DNA of 64,000 nucleotides from Rubrivivax sp. (GCA_030653385.1 JAURZM010000050.1:62001-126000), one strand, 5' to 3'. Shown: positions 36,861 through 46,395, counted from the first letter of the stretch. Made by a program: numbers and translations. The notes: generated from the sequence alone by a model not told the origin.

Positions 36861-38705
36861 ATGTTGGACGATGCCCCCGGTGGCCATACCCAGGCGCTGA
36901 AGATCGCCAAAGCCCTGATCGAGGGCTTCGACCGACATTACCGGCTGTTCAGCGAGACCAACCGCGCCGCCCAGCAGCGCTTCGAGCGTGCCGACTGGCA
37001 AGGGCAGCAGCAGGCGATGCGCGAACGCATCGAGTTCTACGACCAGCGTGTGCACGAGGCCAAAACCCGGCTGCTGACGGAGTTTGCCGCCGACACGCTG
37101 CCGATGGAGGTGTGGCAGCAGGTCAAGCTGCTGTACATCGGCCTTCTGATCGACCACCGGCAGCCAGAACTGGCCGAGACCTTCTTCAACTCGGTCACCA
37201 CCCATATCCTGCACCGCAGCTATTTCCACAACAGCTTCATCTTCGTCCGCCCGGCAATCTCGACGTCCTACATCGAGCTCGACGAAGCGCTCGGGCCCAC
37301 CACTTACCGCGTCTACTACCCGACGATGGAGAACTGGCGCCAGACCTGGGTGCAACTGGTGCGCGATTTCAGCCTGCAGCTGCCCTTCGAAGACCTGGAG
37401 CGCGATGCCGGCGACGTGGTGGCCGAACTGCAGCGCTGCCTGGGGCCCTTCCAGCCCCGCGCCAACTTCCAGGTCCAGGTGCTGTCCAACCTGTTCTTCC
37501 GCAACAAGGGCGCCTACGTGGTGGGCAAGATCATCAATGGCGCGCAGCAGACGCCATTTGCCTTGCCGCTGCTGCACACCGCCGACCACCAGCTGATGGT
37601 GGACACCGTGCTGTACACCGAAGACGACATGGAGCTGCTGTTCAGCTACGCCCGTGCCTACTTCCTGGTCGACATGCCGGTGCCCAGCGCCTATGTGCAG
37701 TTCCTGCGCACCCTGATGCCCCGCAAGCCAAGGGCCGAGATCTACAGCGCGGTGGGCCTGCACAAACAGGGCAAGAACACCTTCTACCGCGATCTGCTGG
37801 TGCACCTGCGCCACAGCAGCGACCGCTTCCGCATCGCACCGGGCATCAAGGGCATGGTCATGCTGGTCTTCGACCTGCCGTCTTTCCCCTATGTGTTCAA
37901 GCTGATCAAGGACTTCTACCCGCCGCAGAAAAAAACCACGCGCGAGCAGATCAAGGGCAAGTACCTGCTGGTCAAGCGGCACGACCGCGTGGGCCGCATG
38001 GCCGACACGCTGGAATACAGCAAGGTGGCCTTGCCCTTGTCTCGCTTCGAGCCCGAACTGGTTGAAGAAATGCAGAAGTTCTGCCCCAGCCTGCTGGAGA
38101 TCACCGGTGAAAGCGGCCAGCAGGAAATCATCATCAGCCACGCCTACATCGAGCGCCGGATGATCCCGCTGAACCTGTTCCTGAAGGACGCCACAGCCTC
38201 TGGTGACAACGACGCCATCGAGCGCGCGACGATCGAGTACGGCAACGCCATCAAGGACCTGGTGGCCGCCAACATCTTCCCGGGCGACATGATGTGGAAA
38301 AACTTCGGCCTCACGCGCCAGGGCAAGGTGGTGTTCTACGACTACGACGAAATCGAGTACCTCAGTGACTGCAACTTTCGCAAGGTGCCGCCGCGGCAGG
38401 ACGACGACGTGCCGCGGGCCGACGGGGTGTGGTTCGATGTCGGCTCGAAAGACGTCTTCCCCGAGACCTTCGGCCCTTTCCTGCTGGGCAACGCCAAGGT
38501 GCGCCAGGCCTTCATGAAACACCACGCCAACCTGCTGAATGCCGACTACTGGGACCTGCACAAGCAGCGCGTGCTGGCGGGTGCGATGCTCGATGTGTTC
38601 CCGTATGAGCCGCAGCGACGTTTCGTGAACCAGCGCCGGGCGGGCCAGGCGGTGGTGGCGCCCACGGTGGCGCCGTCAACCGCTGCAGCGACCGCCAGCG
38701 CCTGA
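36861..38705 (+). CDS. aceK: Isocitrate dehydrogenase kinase/phosphatase
   Basis: AceK phosphorylates and dephosphorylates isocitrate dehydrogenase and so switches flux between the TCA cycle and the glyoxylate shunt. The 614-residue product has the ATP-binding region APGIKGMVMLVFDLPSFPYVFKLIKD (about 326-351), with the conserved lysine equivalent to E. coli K336, and the VKRHDRVGRMADT signature at 371-383. A short Ala/Thr/Val tail follows the core. CAGGAGG lies just before the ATG. Divergent from the acyl-CoA ligase; no aceA or aceB lies in the window. Confidence 0.98.
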   Translation: MLDDAPGGHTQALKIAKALIEGFDRHYRLFSETNRAAQQRFERADWQGQQQAMRERIEFYDQRVHEAKTRLLTEFAADTLPMEVWQQVKLLYIGLLIDHRQPELAETFFNSVTTHILHRSYFHNSFIFVRPAISTSYIELDEALGPTTYRVYYPTMENWRQTWVQLVRDFSLQLPFEDLERDAGDVVAELQRCLGPFQPRANFQVQVLSNLFFRNKGAYVVGKIINGAQQTPFALPLLHTADHQLMVDTVLYTEDDMELLFSYARAYFLVDMPVPSAYVQFLRTLMPRKPRAEIYSAVGLHKQGKNTFYRDLLVHLRHSSDRFRIAPGIKGMVMLVFDLPSFPYVFKLIKDFYPPQKKTTREQIKGKYLLVKRHDRVGRMADTLEYSKVALPLSRFEPELVEEMQKFCPSLLEITGESGQQEIIISHAYIERRMIPLNLFLKDATASGDNDAIERATIEYGNAIKDLVAANIFPGDMMWKNFGLTRQGKVVFYDYDEIEYLSDCNFRKVPPRQDDDVPRADGVWFDVGSKDVFPETFGPFLLGNAKVRQAFMKHHANLLNADYWDLHKQRVLAGAMLDVFPYEPQRRFVNQRRAGQAVVAPTVAPSTAAATASA

Positions 38706-38735
38706 ATCAGCGTCACGGCGCGGACCGAAAGTGGC

Positions 38736-39614
38736 TCAGACCCAGGCTGCCTGCACCACCGAGTTCAAGGCCACCACCAATGGGTCGCCGCTGCGGTCCG
38801 CAGCGGTGCTGAAAAACAGCTGTGCGTCGACGCGGGCATGGCCCCACACCACCCAGTCGCCACGTTCGACACCGGGCAGCGCCACTTCTTCGCGCAGCAG
38901 CGCGCAGGCATTGCCACTGCGCACCAGCACGTCCAGGCCATGGGTGTCCTCGCTGCGCAGCACAACGTTGGGCGCCAGGCCCTGTTGTTCGAACAGGCCA
39001 CGCAGCAGCTGGTGGATGTGCGACTCGACACCGCCGTCCACCCAGGGCAGGCTGGCCAGCACCCGCCAGCCGCCACGTTGCATCTGCGGCGCCAGGTGCA
39101 TGGGCATCGCGACGCGATAACACACCGACCGCAGTGCCTGCCACTGCAGGTCACGTGGCGGGTTGACGCTGATCGACAACGCCGCCGTCAGCGTGCCGCC
39201 GCGCACCTGGTCCAGCAGCGCACCCACCGGGCCGCTGCGCGTGGCCAGTTCCACCAGCGGCAGGTCGCGCTGCACACCGGCGGCCACCGCACCCAGGCGC
39301 AGGAACTCGGCGGCTTCGCCGGGCATGCCCAGTTCGATGCGCCCGGTCAGTTCACCCTGCATGCGGCGCGCGGCGCCCAGCAGGTGGTTGCCGGCGGCCA
39401 GCAGCGCTTCAGCCTGCGGCAGCAGCTGTTCGCCGGCGCGGGTGAGCGTCAGGCGGCCGCCGCTGCGGTCGAACAGGGCCACGCCCAGGCTGCTTTCCAG
39501 GCCCTTGATTTGCGCCGTGACGGCCGGCGGCGTGACACACAGTGCCTCGGCGGCCTTGGTCACGTGGCCCAGGCGGGCCACGGTGACAAAGGCGCGCACC
39601 TGGTACAGCTCCAT
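38736..39614 (-). CDS. LysR-family transcriptional regulator
   Basis: A 292-residue LysR regulator. The winged helix-turn-helix occupies about residues 2-60 (VRAFVTVARLGHVTKAAEALCVTPPAVTAQIKGLESSLGVALFDR), and the rest is a periplasmic-binding-like effector domain. It starts eight bases after the stop of the ABC ATPase gene, on the same strand, so it is transcribed with the importer genes and likely regulates them or a linked catabolic pathway. The effector is unknown. The ATG at 39614 places the HTH at the usual distance from the start. Confidence 0.9.
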   Translation of the reverse strand: MELYQVRAFVTVARLGHVTKAAEALCVTPPAVTAQIKGLESSLGVALFDRSGGRLTLTRAGEQLLPQAEALLAAGNHLLGAARRMQGELTGRIELGMPGEAAEFLRLGAVAAGVQRDLPLVELATRSGPVGALLDQVRGGTLTAALSISVNPPRDLQWQALRSVCYRVAMPMHLAPQMQRGGWRVLASLPWVDGGVESHIHQLLRGLFEQQGLAPNVVLRSEDTHGLDVLVRSGNACALLREEVALPGVERGDWVVWGHARVDAQLFFSTAADRSGDPLVVALNSVVQAAWV

Positions 39615-39621
39615 CGATGCT

Positions 39622-40707
39622 TCAGGCGCTGAACAGACGCACCTGCGAAGGCTCCAGCCCCAGGCTGACCGCCCCACCCACCGGGAACTTGCTCAGGCCC
39701 ACGTGGTGTGGGTGGTCCACCGCCAGGCTGTGGCTGCCCACACGCACACGGTAGCGCGTGAACTCACCCAGGAATTCGCTGGCCTCGATGGTGCCGGGCA
39801 TCCACACATAACGTGCGTCATGCGCCGCATCGGCGACGTCCACGCGCAGCGAATGCGGGCGGAAGCTGACCATCAACGTGTCGGCATCGGGCGTGTCGGC
39901 CGGGGTCGGGAAGTGCAGTTCGCCGACACCTTCCACGTCCAGCGTCAAGGTGTCGCTGCGGCGAGCGCGCACCTTGCCGGGCAGCAGGTTCATGGTGCCC
40001 ACAAAACCGGCCACGAAGGTGTTCACCGGGTAGTCGTACAACGTGGTCGGCGTGCCCACCTGCTGCACCACACCCTGGTCGAGCACGGCCATGCGGTCGG
40101 CCGTGGTCATGGCTTCTTCCTGGTCGTGCGTGACGAAGAGGGTGGTCAGGCCCAGGCGGCGCTGCATGTCCAGCAGTTCCTGGCGCATCTGCACCCGCAG
40201 GGTCTTGTCCAGGTTGGACAGCGGTTCGTCCAGCAGCAGCACCTGCGGCTCGATGACGATGGTGCGTGCCAGCGCCACGCGCTGCTGCTGGCCGCCACTC
40301 AGCTGGTTGGGCCTGCGCTGCGCGTAGCTGCCCAGGCCCACCAGTTCCAGTGCGGCGCCCACCTTCTTCTGGATCTCGGCCTTGCTGGCCTTGCGTTCCA
40401 CCAGACCGAAGGCCACGTTGTCCCACACCGTCATGTGCGGCCACAGCGCGTAGTTCTGGAACACCATGCCGATGTTGCGCTGCCAGGGCGGCAGCGCACC
40501 CACGTCCTGCCCGTCCACCAGCACCTGCCCGTGCTGCTGGCGGTTGAAACCCGCAATCAGCCGCAGCAACGTGCTCTTGCCGCTGCCCGACGGCCCCAGC
40601 AGCGCAAAAAACTCGCCGGGTTCGACGTCCAGGTTGACGTCTTTCAGCACCTCGGTCTTGCCGTAGGCCAGCCGCACGTTGCGGCATTGCACGCTGACTT
40701 TTTTCAC
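39622..40707 (-). CDS. ABC transporter ATP-binding protein (FbpC/PotA-like, TOBE domain)
   Basis: A 361-residue importer ATPase. Walker [10 protein letters not shown] is at 38-46, the signature LSGGQQQR at 136-143, Walker B LLLDEP at 157-162, and the switch His in FVTHD follows. A C-terminal TOBE domain (about 290-355) is typical of the Fe3+, spermidine, thiamine and aminoethylphosphonate group. The start is GTG at 40707, preceded by GGAGAAGG, and overlaps the permease stop as GTGA. The longer open frame upstream is a shadow of the permease. Confidence 0.93.
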   Translation of the reverse strand: MKKVSVQCRNVRLAYGKTEVLKDVNLDVEPGEFFALLGPSGSGKSTLLRLIAGFNRQQHGQVLVDGQDVGALPPWQRNIGMVFQNYALWPHMTVWDNVAFGLVERKASKAEIQKKVGAALELVGLGSYAQRRPNQLSGGQQQRVALARTIVIEPQVLLLDEPLSNLDKTLRVQMRQELLDMQRRLGLTTLFVTHDQEEAMTTADRMAVLDQGVVQQVGTPTTLYDYPVNTFVAGFVGTMNLLPGKVRARRSDTLTLDVEGVGELHFPTPADTPDADTLMVSFRPHSLRVDVADAAHDARYVWMPGTIEASEFLGEFTRYRVRVGSHSLAVDHPHHVGLSKFPVGGAVSLGLEPSQVRLFSA

Positions 40708-42449
40708 TTGCCTTCTCCAGGTCTTGCGGCAGCCAGTGCCAGCGGCGGCAGCCTGTCGTCGACCGGGCGCGCGGCAAAACGCTGGCCCGTGCGTTCCACC
40801 ACCAGGTGCGACAGCCAGGTGCCGATGGCCACCACGATGATCGCCAGCACACCCAGCGCCGCGCCGGGCCCGCGGCCCGAGACACTCTGCATGTACAGGT
40901 AGATGCCGTAGCTCATGGGCGCCTTGGAATCGGCCGACACCAGCAGGATGGTGGCCGACAGCTCCACCGCCGCGGTGATGAAGCTGGTCACGAAGCCGGC
41001 CAATATGCCACCGGCCATCAGCGGCACCACGACACGCCGGATGGTGCGCAGCTTGGTCGCGCCCAGGCTCTCGGCCGCTTCTTCCAGGCTCACGTGCACC
41101 TGCTGCAGCGCCGCCACGCAGCTGCGCAGCGCATAGGGCAAGCGCCGCACCGCGTAGGCCAGCATGATCATGACCCAGGTGCTGGTCAGCAGCACACCCG
41201 GCCCGGCCATCCATTCGGGCAGCATCACGCCCTTGAAGAGACGCAGGTAGCCGATGGCCAGCACGATGCCGGGCACCGCCAGCGACGCGGTGGCAATCCA
41301 GTCCAGCCACTGCCGCGCCGGCAGTTGCGTGCGCAGGATCAGGTAGGCGATGGTCACGCCCAGCACCACATCCAACAGCGCCGCCAGGCCGCAGTAGAGC
41401 AGCGTGTTCTTGATCATGCCGCTGCTGTCCTGGAACACGGTGGCGTAGTGCTCCAGCGTGTAGGCGTCGGGCAGCGGCGCGAAGCTCCACACCTTGGCAA
41501 AACTCAGCAGCAACACGCCGATGTGGGGCGACAGCGTGAGCAGCAGGATGAAGATGATCCAGGCATAGGCCGCCACCGAGCCGCCGGCACCCAGCTTGCG
41601 GCGCTGGATGCTGCCGCCGCCTTTTTGCAGCGTGCTGTAGTCGCGGCCTTTCAGCGCCCGCGCGCTGAGCGCCATCGCGCCGATGCTGAAGGCGATCATG
41701 ATGACGCTGATGACGTAGCCCATCGGGTCTTCCAGCCCCACCTGCGTGATGCGCAGGTAGGCCTGCGGTGCCAGCAGGTTGGTCTGGCCCATCACCAGCG
41801 GCGTGCCCAGGTCGTCGAAGACCTTCACGAACACCAGCGACGCACCGGCCACGAAGCCGGGTGCGGCCAGCGGAAAGATCACGCGCCAGAACAGGCGCCA
41901 GCCCTTGCAGCCCAGGTTCATGGCCGCTTCTTCCATCGCGCCGTCGATGTTGCGCAGCGCCACCGTCAGGTTCATCAGGATGAACGGGAAGTAGTGGATG
42001 GCTTCGACGAAGATGACGCCGTTCAGGCCTTCCATGATGGGCAGCGTGAAGCCGAAGTGGTCTTGCAGCAGCAGGTTGATGCTGCCGCTGCGACCGAAGA
42101 TGAGCTGCAGCGCCACCGCGCCCACGAAGGGCGGCATGATCAGCGGCAGCACACCCAGGGTCTGGATCAGGATGGCGCCGCGAAAGTCGAAGCGCACCGT
42201 GAAGTAGGCCAGCGGCACGGCGATCAGCGCCGCGAACACGGCCGACATCACGGCCACGTACAGGCTGTTGAAAAACGCCTCGCGCATCAAGCCCTGGCTG
42301 AAAAACGCGCTGAAGTGGCCCAGCGTGAAGGTGCCGTCGCCGTCCAGGAAGGCGGTGATGAACACACGGCCCACGGGCAGCACAAAAAACAGCAGCAGGA
42401 AGGCGAGCACCAGCCCACCCGCCAGCCACACGCCGGCGCGTGACTTCAT
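40704..42449 (-). CDS. ABC transporter permease, fused double-membrane-domain type
   Basis: A 581-residue permease with two BPD-transporter domains in one chain and about twelve helices. The two EAA loops are visible: EEAAMNLGCKGWRLFWRVIFPL and EEAAESLGATKLRTIRRVVVPL, each placed before the last helices of its half. The fused form is typical of FbpB-like iron and of aminoethylphosphonate importers. It lies 13 bases after the binding-protein gene and overlaps the ATPase start, giving the order binding protein, permease, ATPase. Confidence 0.93.
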   Translation of the reverse strand: MKSRAGVWLAGGLVLAFLLLFFVLPVGRVFITAFLDGDGTFTLGHFSAFFSQGLMREAFFNSLYVAVMSAVFAALIAVPLAYFTVRFDFRGAILIQTLGVLPLIMPPFVGAVALQLIFGRSGSINLLLQDHFGFTLPIMEGLNGVIFVEAIHYFPFILMNLTVALRNIDGAMEEAAMNLGCKGWRLFWRVIFPLAAPGFVAGASLVFVKVFDDLGTPLVMGQTNLLAPQAYLRITQVGLEDPMGYVISVIMIAFSIGAMALSARALKGRDYSTLQKGGGSIQRRKLGAGGSVAAYAWIIFILLLTLSPHIGVLLLSFAKVWSFAPLPDAYTLEHYATVFQDSSGMIKNTLLYCGLAALLDVVLGVTIAYLILRTQLPARQWLDWIATASLAVPGIVLAIGYLRLFKGVMLPEWMAGPGVLLTSTWVMIMLAYAVRRLPYALRSCVAALQQVHVSLEEAAESLGATKLRTIRRVVVPLMAGGILAGFVTSFITAAVELSATILLVSADSKAPMSYGIYLYMQSVSGRGPGAALGVLAIIVVAIGTWLSHLVVERTGQRFAARPVDDRLPPLALAAARPGEGK

Positions 42450-42462
42450 GACCCGGGCTTTC

Positions 42463-43788
42463 TTAGCGGACCAGGCCCATCGCCTGTTCGGCCAGCGTCT
42501 TGGCGCGGTTGTAGTTGTCGCGTGCGCCGCTGTTCCAGCGGTCTTCCAGGCCGGTGATCTGCTTGTTCACCGAGGCTTCCTTCTTGTTGGCGGTGAAAAG
42601 CGCCAGGAAGTCCTTGTTGCCGGCCATGCCGCTGGCCACCACAGGCGTGAAGGCGGCTTCACGCGCCTGTTTCACCAGCGCGGCGGCTTGTGCGTTGGGC
42701 TTCTTGGCCAGTGCCGCTTCAGCGGCATGGATGGCCTTGGTGGCGGCCTGCAGGTCCTTGATGCGGAAGGTGATGGCCTGGTCGAACATCGCCGACACCA
42801 CGTTGTAGCGGCTTTCGGACAGTGCGGAATTGAAGGCCACCTTGGCGCGTTTGGCAATCTCGAAGGGGTTGGGGTAACCGGCCGGGGCCTTCAGCTGCTC
42901 GGGCGGCAGGATGGGCAGGCGGCTGATCTTCGGGTCGAACAGCAGTTGCTGGCCTTCGGTGGACACCGTGAAGCTGATGAACTGCCGGGCTTCGCTGGGG
43001 TTCTTGCCGCCGGCCACGAGGCCGATGTTGGCTGGCACCACGGCCGTCACGTCGGGGTAGATGAATTCGACCGGGAAGCCGCTGTACTTGCCGGCCAGGC
43101 CGAAGAAGTCGATCACCAGGCCGATGCCGAACTGGCCGTTGTTCACGCCGTCGGGCACGCCGAAGCTGCGTTCGGTGATGGCCGCGCTGTTGCCGGCAAT
43201 CTGCAGCAGCTGGTTCCAGCCCTTGTCCCAGCCTTCGCCCTGCAGCATGGTTTCCACGGTCAGGTGCGTGGTGCCCGAACGCGACGGCGAACTCATGGCC
43301 ACGTGGCCGAAGTACACCGGCTTGATCAGGTCGGCCCACTGCTTGGGCGCCGGCAGCTTGTTGGCGGCCATGTAGCGGGTGTTCCACATCAGGCCGTAAC
43401 CGGCCAGCGCCTGGCCCAGGTACAGGCCCTGCGGGCTGTTGATGGGGTAGGCGCCCACCTTGGCCGGTGCGGCTTTGTTGGCCAGGTCGGCCACGTTTTG
43501 CAGCAGGTTCTGGCCTGCCAGCACTTCGAAGGCATCGGGCGCGCTGGCCCAGAAGATGTCAGGCCGCTGGCCCACCGGCAGTTCACGTACGTAGGCAATG
43601 CCCTGCACGGTGTTTTTGTTCAGGATCTCGACCTTGATCGTCGGGTTGGCCTTTTCGAAGGCCGCCTTGTAGGCCTGCGTCAGTTCCTTGGGGAAGGACG
43701 TGACGACGGTCACCGTGCCGGCCAGGGCGGGCGTGGACAGGGCCGCCAACAGCAAAACGGTGGCCAGGGCTATCGAGGTCTGTTGCAT
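42463..43788 (-). CDS. ABC transporter substrate-binding protein with C-terminal extension
   Basis: A 441-residue binding protein with a cleavable signal peptide (MQQTSIALATVLLLAALSTPALAG). The first about 330 residues match type 2 solute-binding proteins of the FbpA / aminoethylphosphonate group (VVTSFPKELTQAYKAAFEKANP, RQFISFTVSTEGQQLLFDPKISRLPI). A helical Ala/Lys-rich tail of about 100 residues follows, longer than usual. The substrate could be an iron complex, phosphonate or similar. I chose the ATG at 43788 because it opens with the signal peptide and has GGAG about eight bases upstream. First gene of the importer operon. Confidence 0.88.
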   Translation of the reverse strand: MQQTSIALATVLLLAALSTPALAGTVTVVTSFPKELTQAYKAAFEKANPTIKVEILNKNTVQGIAYVRELPVGQRPDIFWASAPDAFEVLAGQNLLQNVADLANKAAPAKVGAYPINSPQGLYLGQALAGYGLMWNTRYMAANKLPAPKQWADLIKPVYFGHVAMSSPSRSGTTHLTVETMLQGEGWDKGWNQLLQIAGNSAAITERSFGVPDGVNNGQFGIGLVIDFFGLAGKYSGFPVEFIYPDVTAVVPANIGLVAGGKNPSEARQFISFTVSTEGQQLLFDPKISRLPILPPEQLKAPAGYPNPFEIAKRAKVAFNSALSESRYNVVSAMFDQAITFRIKDLQAATKAIHAAEAALAKKPNAQAAALVKQAREAAFTPVVASGMAGNKDFLALFTANKKEASVNKQITGLEDRWNSGARDNYNRAKTLAEQAMGLVR

Positions 43789-43924
43789 GTGGAGTCTCCG
43801 CGTTCGGTTCTTGGAATGCGACGCACGATAGCGGTGCGCCGCGGCACTTGCCAATCAGGATTGCTGATCAGATGGATCACCCGCACGGGTTAACCCCGAA
43901 GCGGCGCGGCCGTAGCATGCCGGC

Positions 43925-44386
43925 ATGGCCGACGACATCACCACGCTGCGGCGCATCCTGCTGGGCTGCCACACCATCGCGGTGGTCGGGCTGTCGGCCG
44001 ACTGGAATCGCCCCAGTTACTTTGCCGCCAGTTACCTGCAGGGCAAGGGTTACCGCATCGTGCCGGTGAACCCGCGTTACCCCCGCATCCTGGGCGAAAC
44101 CAGCTATGCCCGGCTAGAGGACGTTCCCGTCGCGGTCGACATGGTGGACGTGTTCCGCAAGGCGGATGATGTCTTGCCCATCGCCCTCAGCGCGGTGGCC
44201 ATCGGCGCCAAGTGTCTGTGGCAACAGCTCGGGGTGGTGAACCTCCAGGCCGATGCGCTGGTGCGGCAGGCCGGTCTGGACAGCGTGATGGACCGCTGCG
44301 TGAAGATCGAACACGCGCGACTGTTCGGCGGCCTGCATTGGGCTGGGGTCAACACTGGCGTCATCAGCGCGCGGCGACCCGTCTGA
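43925..44386 (+). CDS. CoA-binding domain protein (YccU-like)
   Basis: A 153-residue single-domain CoA_binding_2 protein with a Rossmann-type fold. The motifs IAVVGLSADWNRPSYFAASYLQGKGYRIVPVNPRY and VDMVDVFRKADDVLPIALSAVAIGAKCLWQQLGVVN are characteristic of the YccU family, which binds CoA; its cellular role is unclear. It starts 136 bases upstream-divergent from the ABC importer operon, and its stop is two bases before the MetY-like gene, suggesting co-transcription. Confidence 0.9.
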   Translation: MADDITTLRRILLGCHTIAVVGLSADWNRPSYFAASYLQGKGYRIVPVNPRYPRILGETSYARLEDVPVAVDMVDVFRKADDVLPIALSAVAIGAKCLWQQLGVVNLQADALVRQAGLDSVMDRCVKIEHARLFGGLHWAGVNTGVISARRPV

Positions 44387-44388
44387 AG

Positions 44389-45711
44389 ATGTCCACCCCG
44401 AGCATGGCCGATCACCGCTTCAAGCCCGAAACCCTGGCCATCCATGCCGGCCAGATTCCCGACGCCGCCACGGGCGCGCGGGCGCTGCCCATCTACCAGA
44501 CCACCAGCTTCGTCTTCGACAGCGCTGCCCACGCCGCGGCCCTGTTCAACCTGCAGACCTTCGGCAACGTCTACAGCCGCCTGAGCAACCCCACCGTGGC
44601 TGCACTGGAAGAACGCGTGGCGGCGCTGGAGGGTGGCCGCGCGGCGGTGGCCAGTGCCAGCGGCATGGCCGCCGAAGCGATGGCGCTGATGACGCTGCTG
44701 CAAGCCGGCGACCACGTGGTGGCGGCCGGCGCGCTGTACGGCGGCAGCGTGACGATGCTGGCCGTGAGCCTGAAGAAGTTCGGCATCGAGACCAGCTTCG
44801 TCGATGCCACCAACGCCGACGCCTTTGCCGCCGCGATGCGCCCCAACACCCGCGCGGTGTTTGCCGAAAGCCTGGGCAACCCCAGCCTGGTGGTGCTGGA
44901 CATCGGCTCGATCGCCGACGTGGCACACGCCCACGGCGTGCCGTTGATCATCGACAACACCGTGCCATCACCGTTCCTGTGCAACCCGCTGGCCCTGGGT
45001 GCCGACATCGTGGTGCACAGCGCCACCAAGTACCTGGCCGGCCACGGCACCACGTTGGGCGGTGTCATCGTCGAAAGCGGCCAGTTCCCCTGGGACAACG
45101 GCAAGTTCCCCGGCATGACCGAACCCAGCCCTGGCTACCACGGCGTGAAGTTCTTCGAGACCTTCGGCGACTTCGGTTTCAGCATGCGCTGCCGCATGGA
45201 AAGCCTGCGCGTCTTCGGCGCCGCGCTGTCACCCACCAGCGCCTGGCAGATCCTGCAGGGCGTGGAAACGCTGCCCTTGCGCATGGAACGCCACTGCAGC
45301 AATGCACTGGCGGTGGCGAAGTTTCTGCAGGCCGACCCGCGGGTGGGCTACGTCAACTACCCCGGCTTGCCCGACCACCCGCAACATGCGCTGCTGATGC
45401 GGCAGATGCGTGGTGCGTCGGGCCTGCTGGCGTTCGGGGTGAAGGGCGGTGTCGATGGCGGTGTCGATGGCGGTGAGGCGGCCGGCGTAAAGTTCATCGA
45501 GGCCGCGCAGTTCATGAGCCACCTGGTCAACATCGGCGACACCCGCACCCTCATCAGCCACCCGGCCAGCACCACCCACCGTCAGCTGGACGCAGCGCAG
45601 CAGCTGGCAGCAGGTGTGAAGCCCGACATGGTGCGCATCAGCGTCGGGCTGGAGCACATCGACGACATCCTGTGGGACATCGACCAGGCGCTGGCCGCAG
45701 CCAGCGCCTGA
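44389..45711 (+). CDS. MetY-like PLP enzyme (O-acetylhomoserine aminocarboxypropyltransferase)
   Basis: A 440-residue Cys/Met-metabolism PLP enzyme. The PLP lysine is K214 in HSATKYLAGHG; VYSRLSNPTVAALEERVAALEGG and ISHPASTTH are conserved. Both length and motifs favour the MetY group, which makes homocysteine from O-acetylhomoserine and sulfide. It is a paralogue of the enzyme at 13681-14979. A 12-base tandem duplication near residue 355 adds GVDG to a loop just before the conserved AGVKFIEAAQFMSHLVNIGD stretch. The start used is the ATG at 44389; the ATG five codons later is also possible. Probably transcribed with the CoA-binding gene. Confidence 0.9.
   Translation: MSTPSMADHRFKPETLAIHAGQIPDAATGARALPIYQTTSFVFDSAAHAAALFNLQTFGNVYSRLSNPTVAALEERVAALEGGRAAVASASGMAAEAMALMTLLQAGDHVVAAGALYGGSVTMLAVSLKKFGIETSFVDATNADAFAAAMRPNTRAVFAESLGNPSLVVLDIGSIADVAHAHGVPLIIDNTVPSPFLCNPLALGADIVVHSATKYLAGHGTTLGGVIVESGQFPWDNGKFPGMTEPSPGYHGVKFFETFGDFGFSMRCRMESLRVFGAALSPTSAWQILQGVETLPLRMERHCSNALAVAKFLQADPRVGYVNYPGLPDHPQHALLMRQMRGASGLLAFGVKGGVDGGVDGGEAAGVKFIEAAQFMSHLVNIGDTRTLISHPASTTHRQLDAAQQLAAGVKPDMVRISVGLEHIDDILWDIDQALAAASA
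45448..45471 (+). repeat. Two tandem 12-bp units inside the MetY-like gene
   Basis: GGTGTCGATGGC is repeated exactly at 45448-45459 and 45460-45471, followed by the start of a third unit (GGTG). It keeps the frame and encodes GVDGGVDGG in a surface loop. Slippage could expand or contract it. Confidence 0.8.
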
Positions 45712-45714
45712 GGC

Positions 45715-46395
45715 TCACTGACGCTGGACCGACGCCGCACCGGCACCTTCGGCCTGCACCGAACGGTCGCCGCGCGAGACCCCGGCGCTGCCGGTGCCGG
45801 ACGTGTCGGCCCGCCGCGGCTGGGCACTGGCCTCACCGCTGCCGGCCAAACTGGCGCTGGTGGGCTGGCGCGCTTCGTTGCGCGCGCTGTCGGTGGCTGC
45901 GCCGCGTGTGTCGGCCGCGCTGCTGCGGGCCGCTGCGGCTTGGCCACGTGCTTCGGTGATCGCACCCACCGTGCCGCCGCGTGTCTCCGAAGCCGCCTCG
46001 GCGGCGCCGCCGCGCGCTGTCTCGGCGTGGGCCGCGCCTTGGGCGGCCGCGCGGGCGCCCCTGTTGCTGCCGGCCTGCACCCCTTCGCCGCTCGCGGCTG
46101 CGGCGCCCTGCGCCTTGTCTTTCACGCTCTCCAGCGGACGCGCTGCAGGCCGGCGCGGCAAGCTGTCGGCCTGGGCGCGGCTGCTGCCGGCGAGATCCAG
46201 GCCGCGTGGGCCCAGGCCGCCCTGGCCAGCGCCGCCGATCATGCCGCTGGCGCCGCCCAGCAACTGGGCCTGCGCCGGCTGGCTCAGCACCACCAGGCCG
46301 ATCAGCGCCGCGACCAGCGGCACAAGCGTCAGCGAAGCACGGCGGTGGGCACGGCCGGCAGGGCGGATGGGGCAGGTGACTTGGGCTGAGTTCAT
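45715..46395 (-). CDS. Secreted Ala/Gly/Arg-rich low-complexity protein, unknown function
   Basis: I do not recognise a family. The 226-residue product has a basic N-terminus, a hydrophobic segment (about residues 22-38) and an ALSQ/AQAQ-type signal-peptide end (SQPAQAQ, near 38-44), then a Gly-rich stretch and a long region dominated by Ala, Gly, Arg, Ser and Glu with no hydrophobic core, which looks intrinsically disordered. AAGGAA lies upstream of the ATG at 46395. It sits next to, and on the same strand as, the S8 protease gene 134 bases upstream, so it might be an exported companion or substrate; that is inference. Confidence 0.6.
   Translation of the reverse strand: MNSAQVTCPIRPAGRAHRRASLTLVPLVAALIGLVVLSQPAQAQLLGGASGMIGGAGQGGLGPRGLDLAGSSRAQADSLPRRPAARPLESVKDKAQGAAAASGEGVQAGSNRGARAAAQGAAHAETARGGAAEAASETRGGTVGAITEARGQAAAARSSAADTRGAATDSARNEARQPTSASLAGSGEASAQPRRADTSGTGSAGVSRGDRSVQAEGAGAASVQRQ

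Noticed and set aside
36780..38561. Long minus-strand open frame opposite aceK, continuous with the acyl-CoA ligase frame
   Set aside because: It is composed of His/Gln/Val/Arg-rich text typical of antisense frames in high-GC DNA, and the ligase family starts at 36779.
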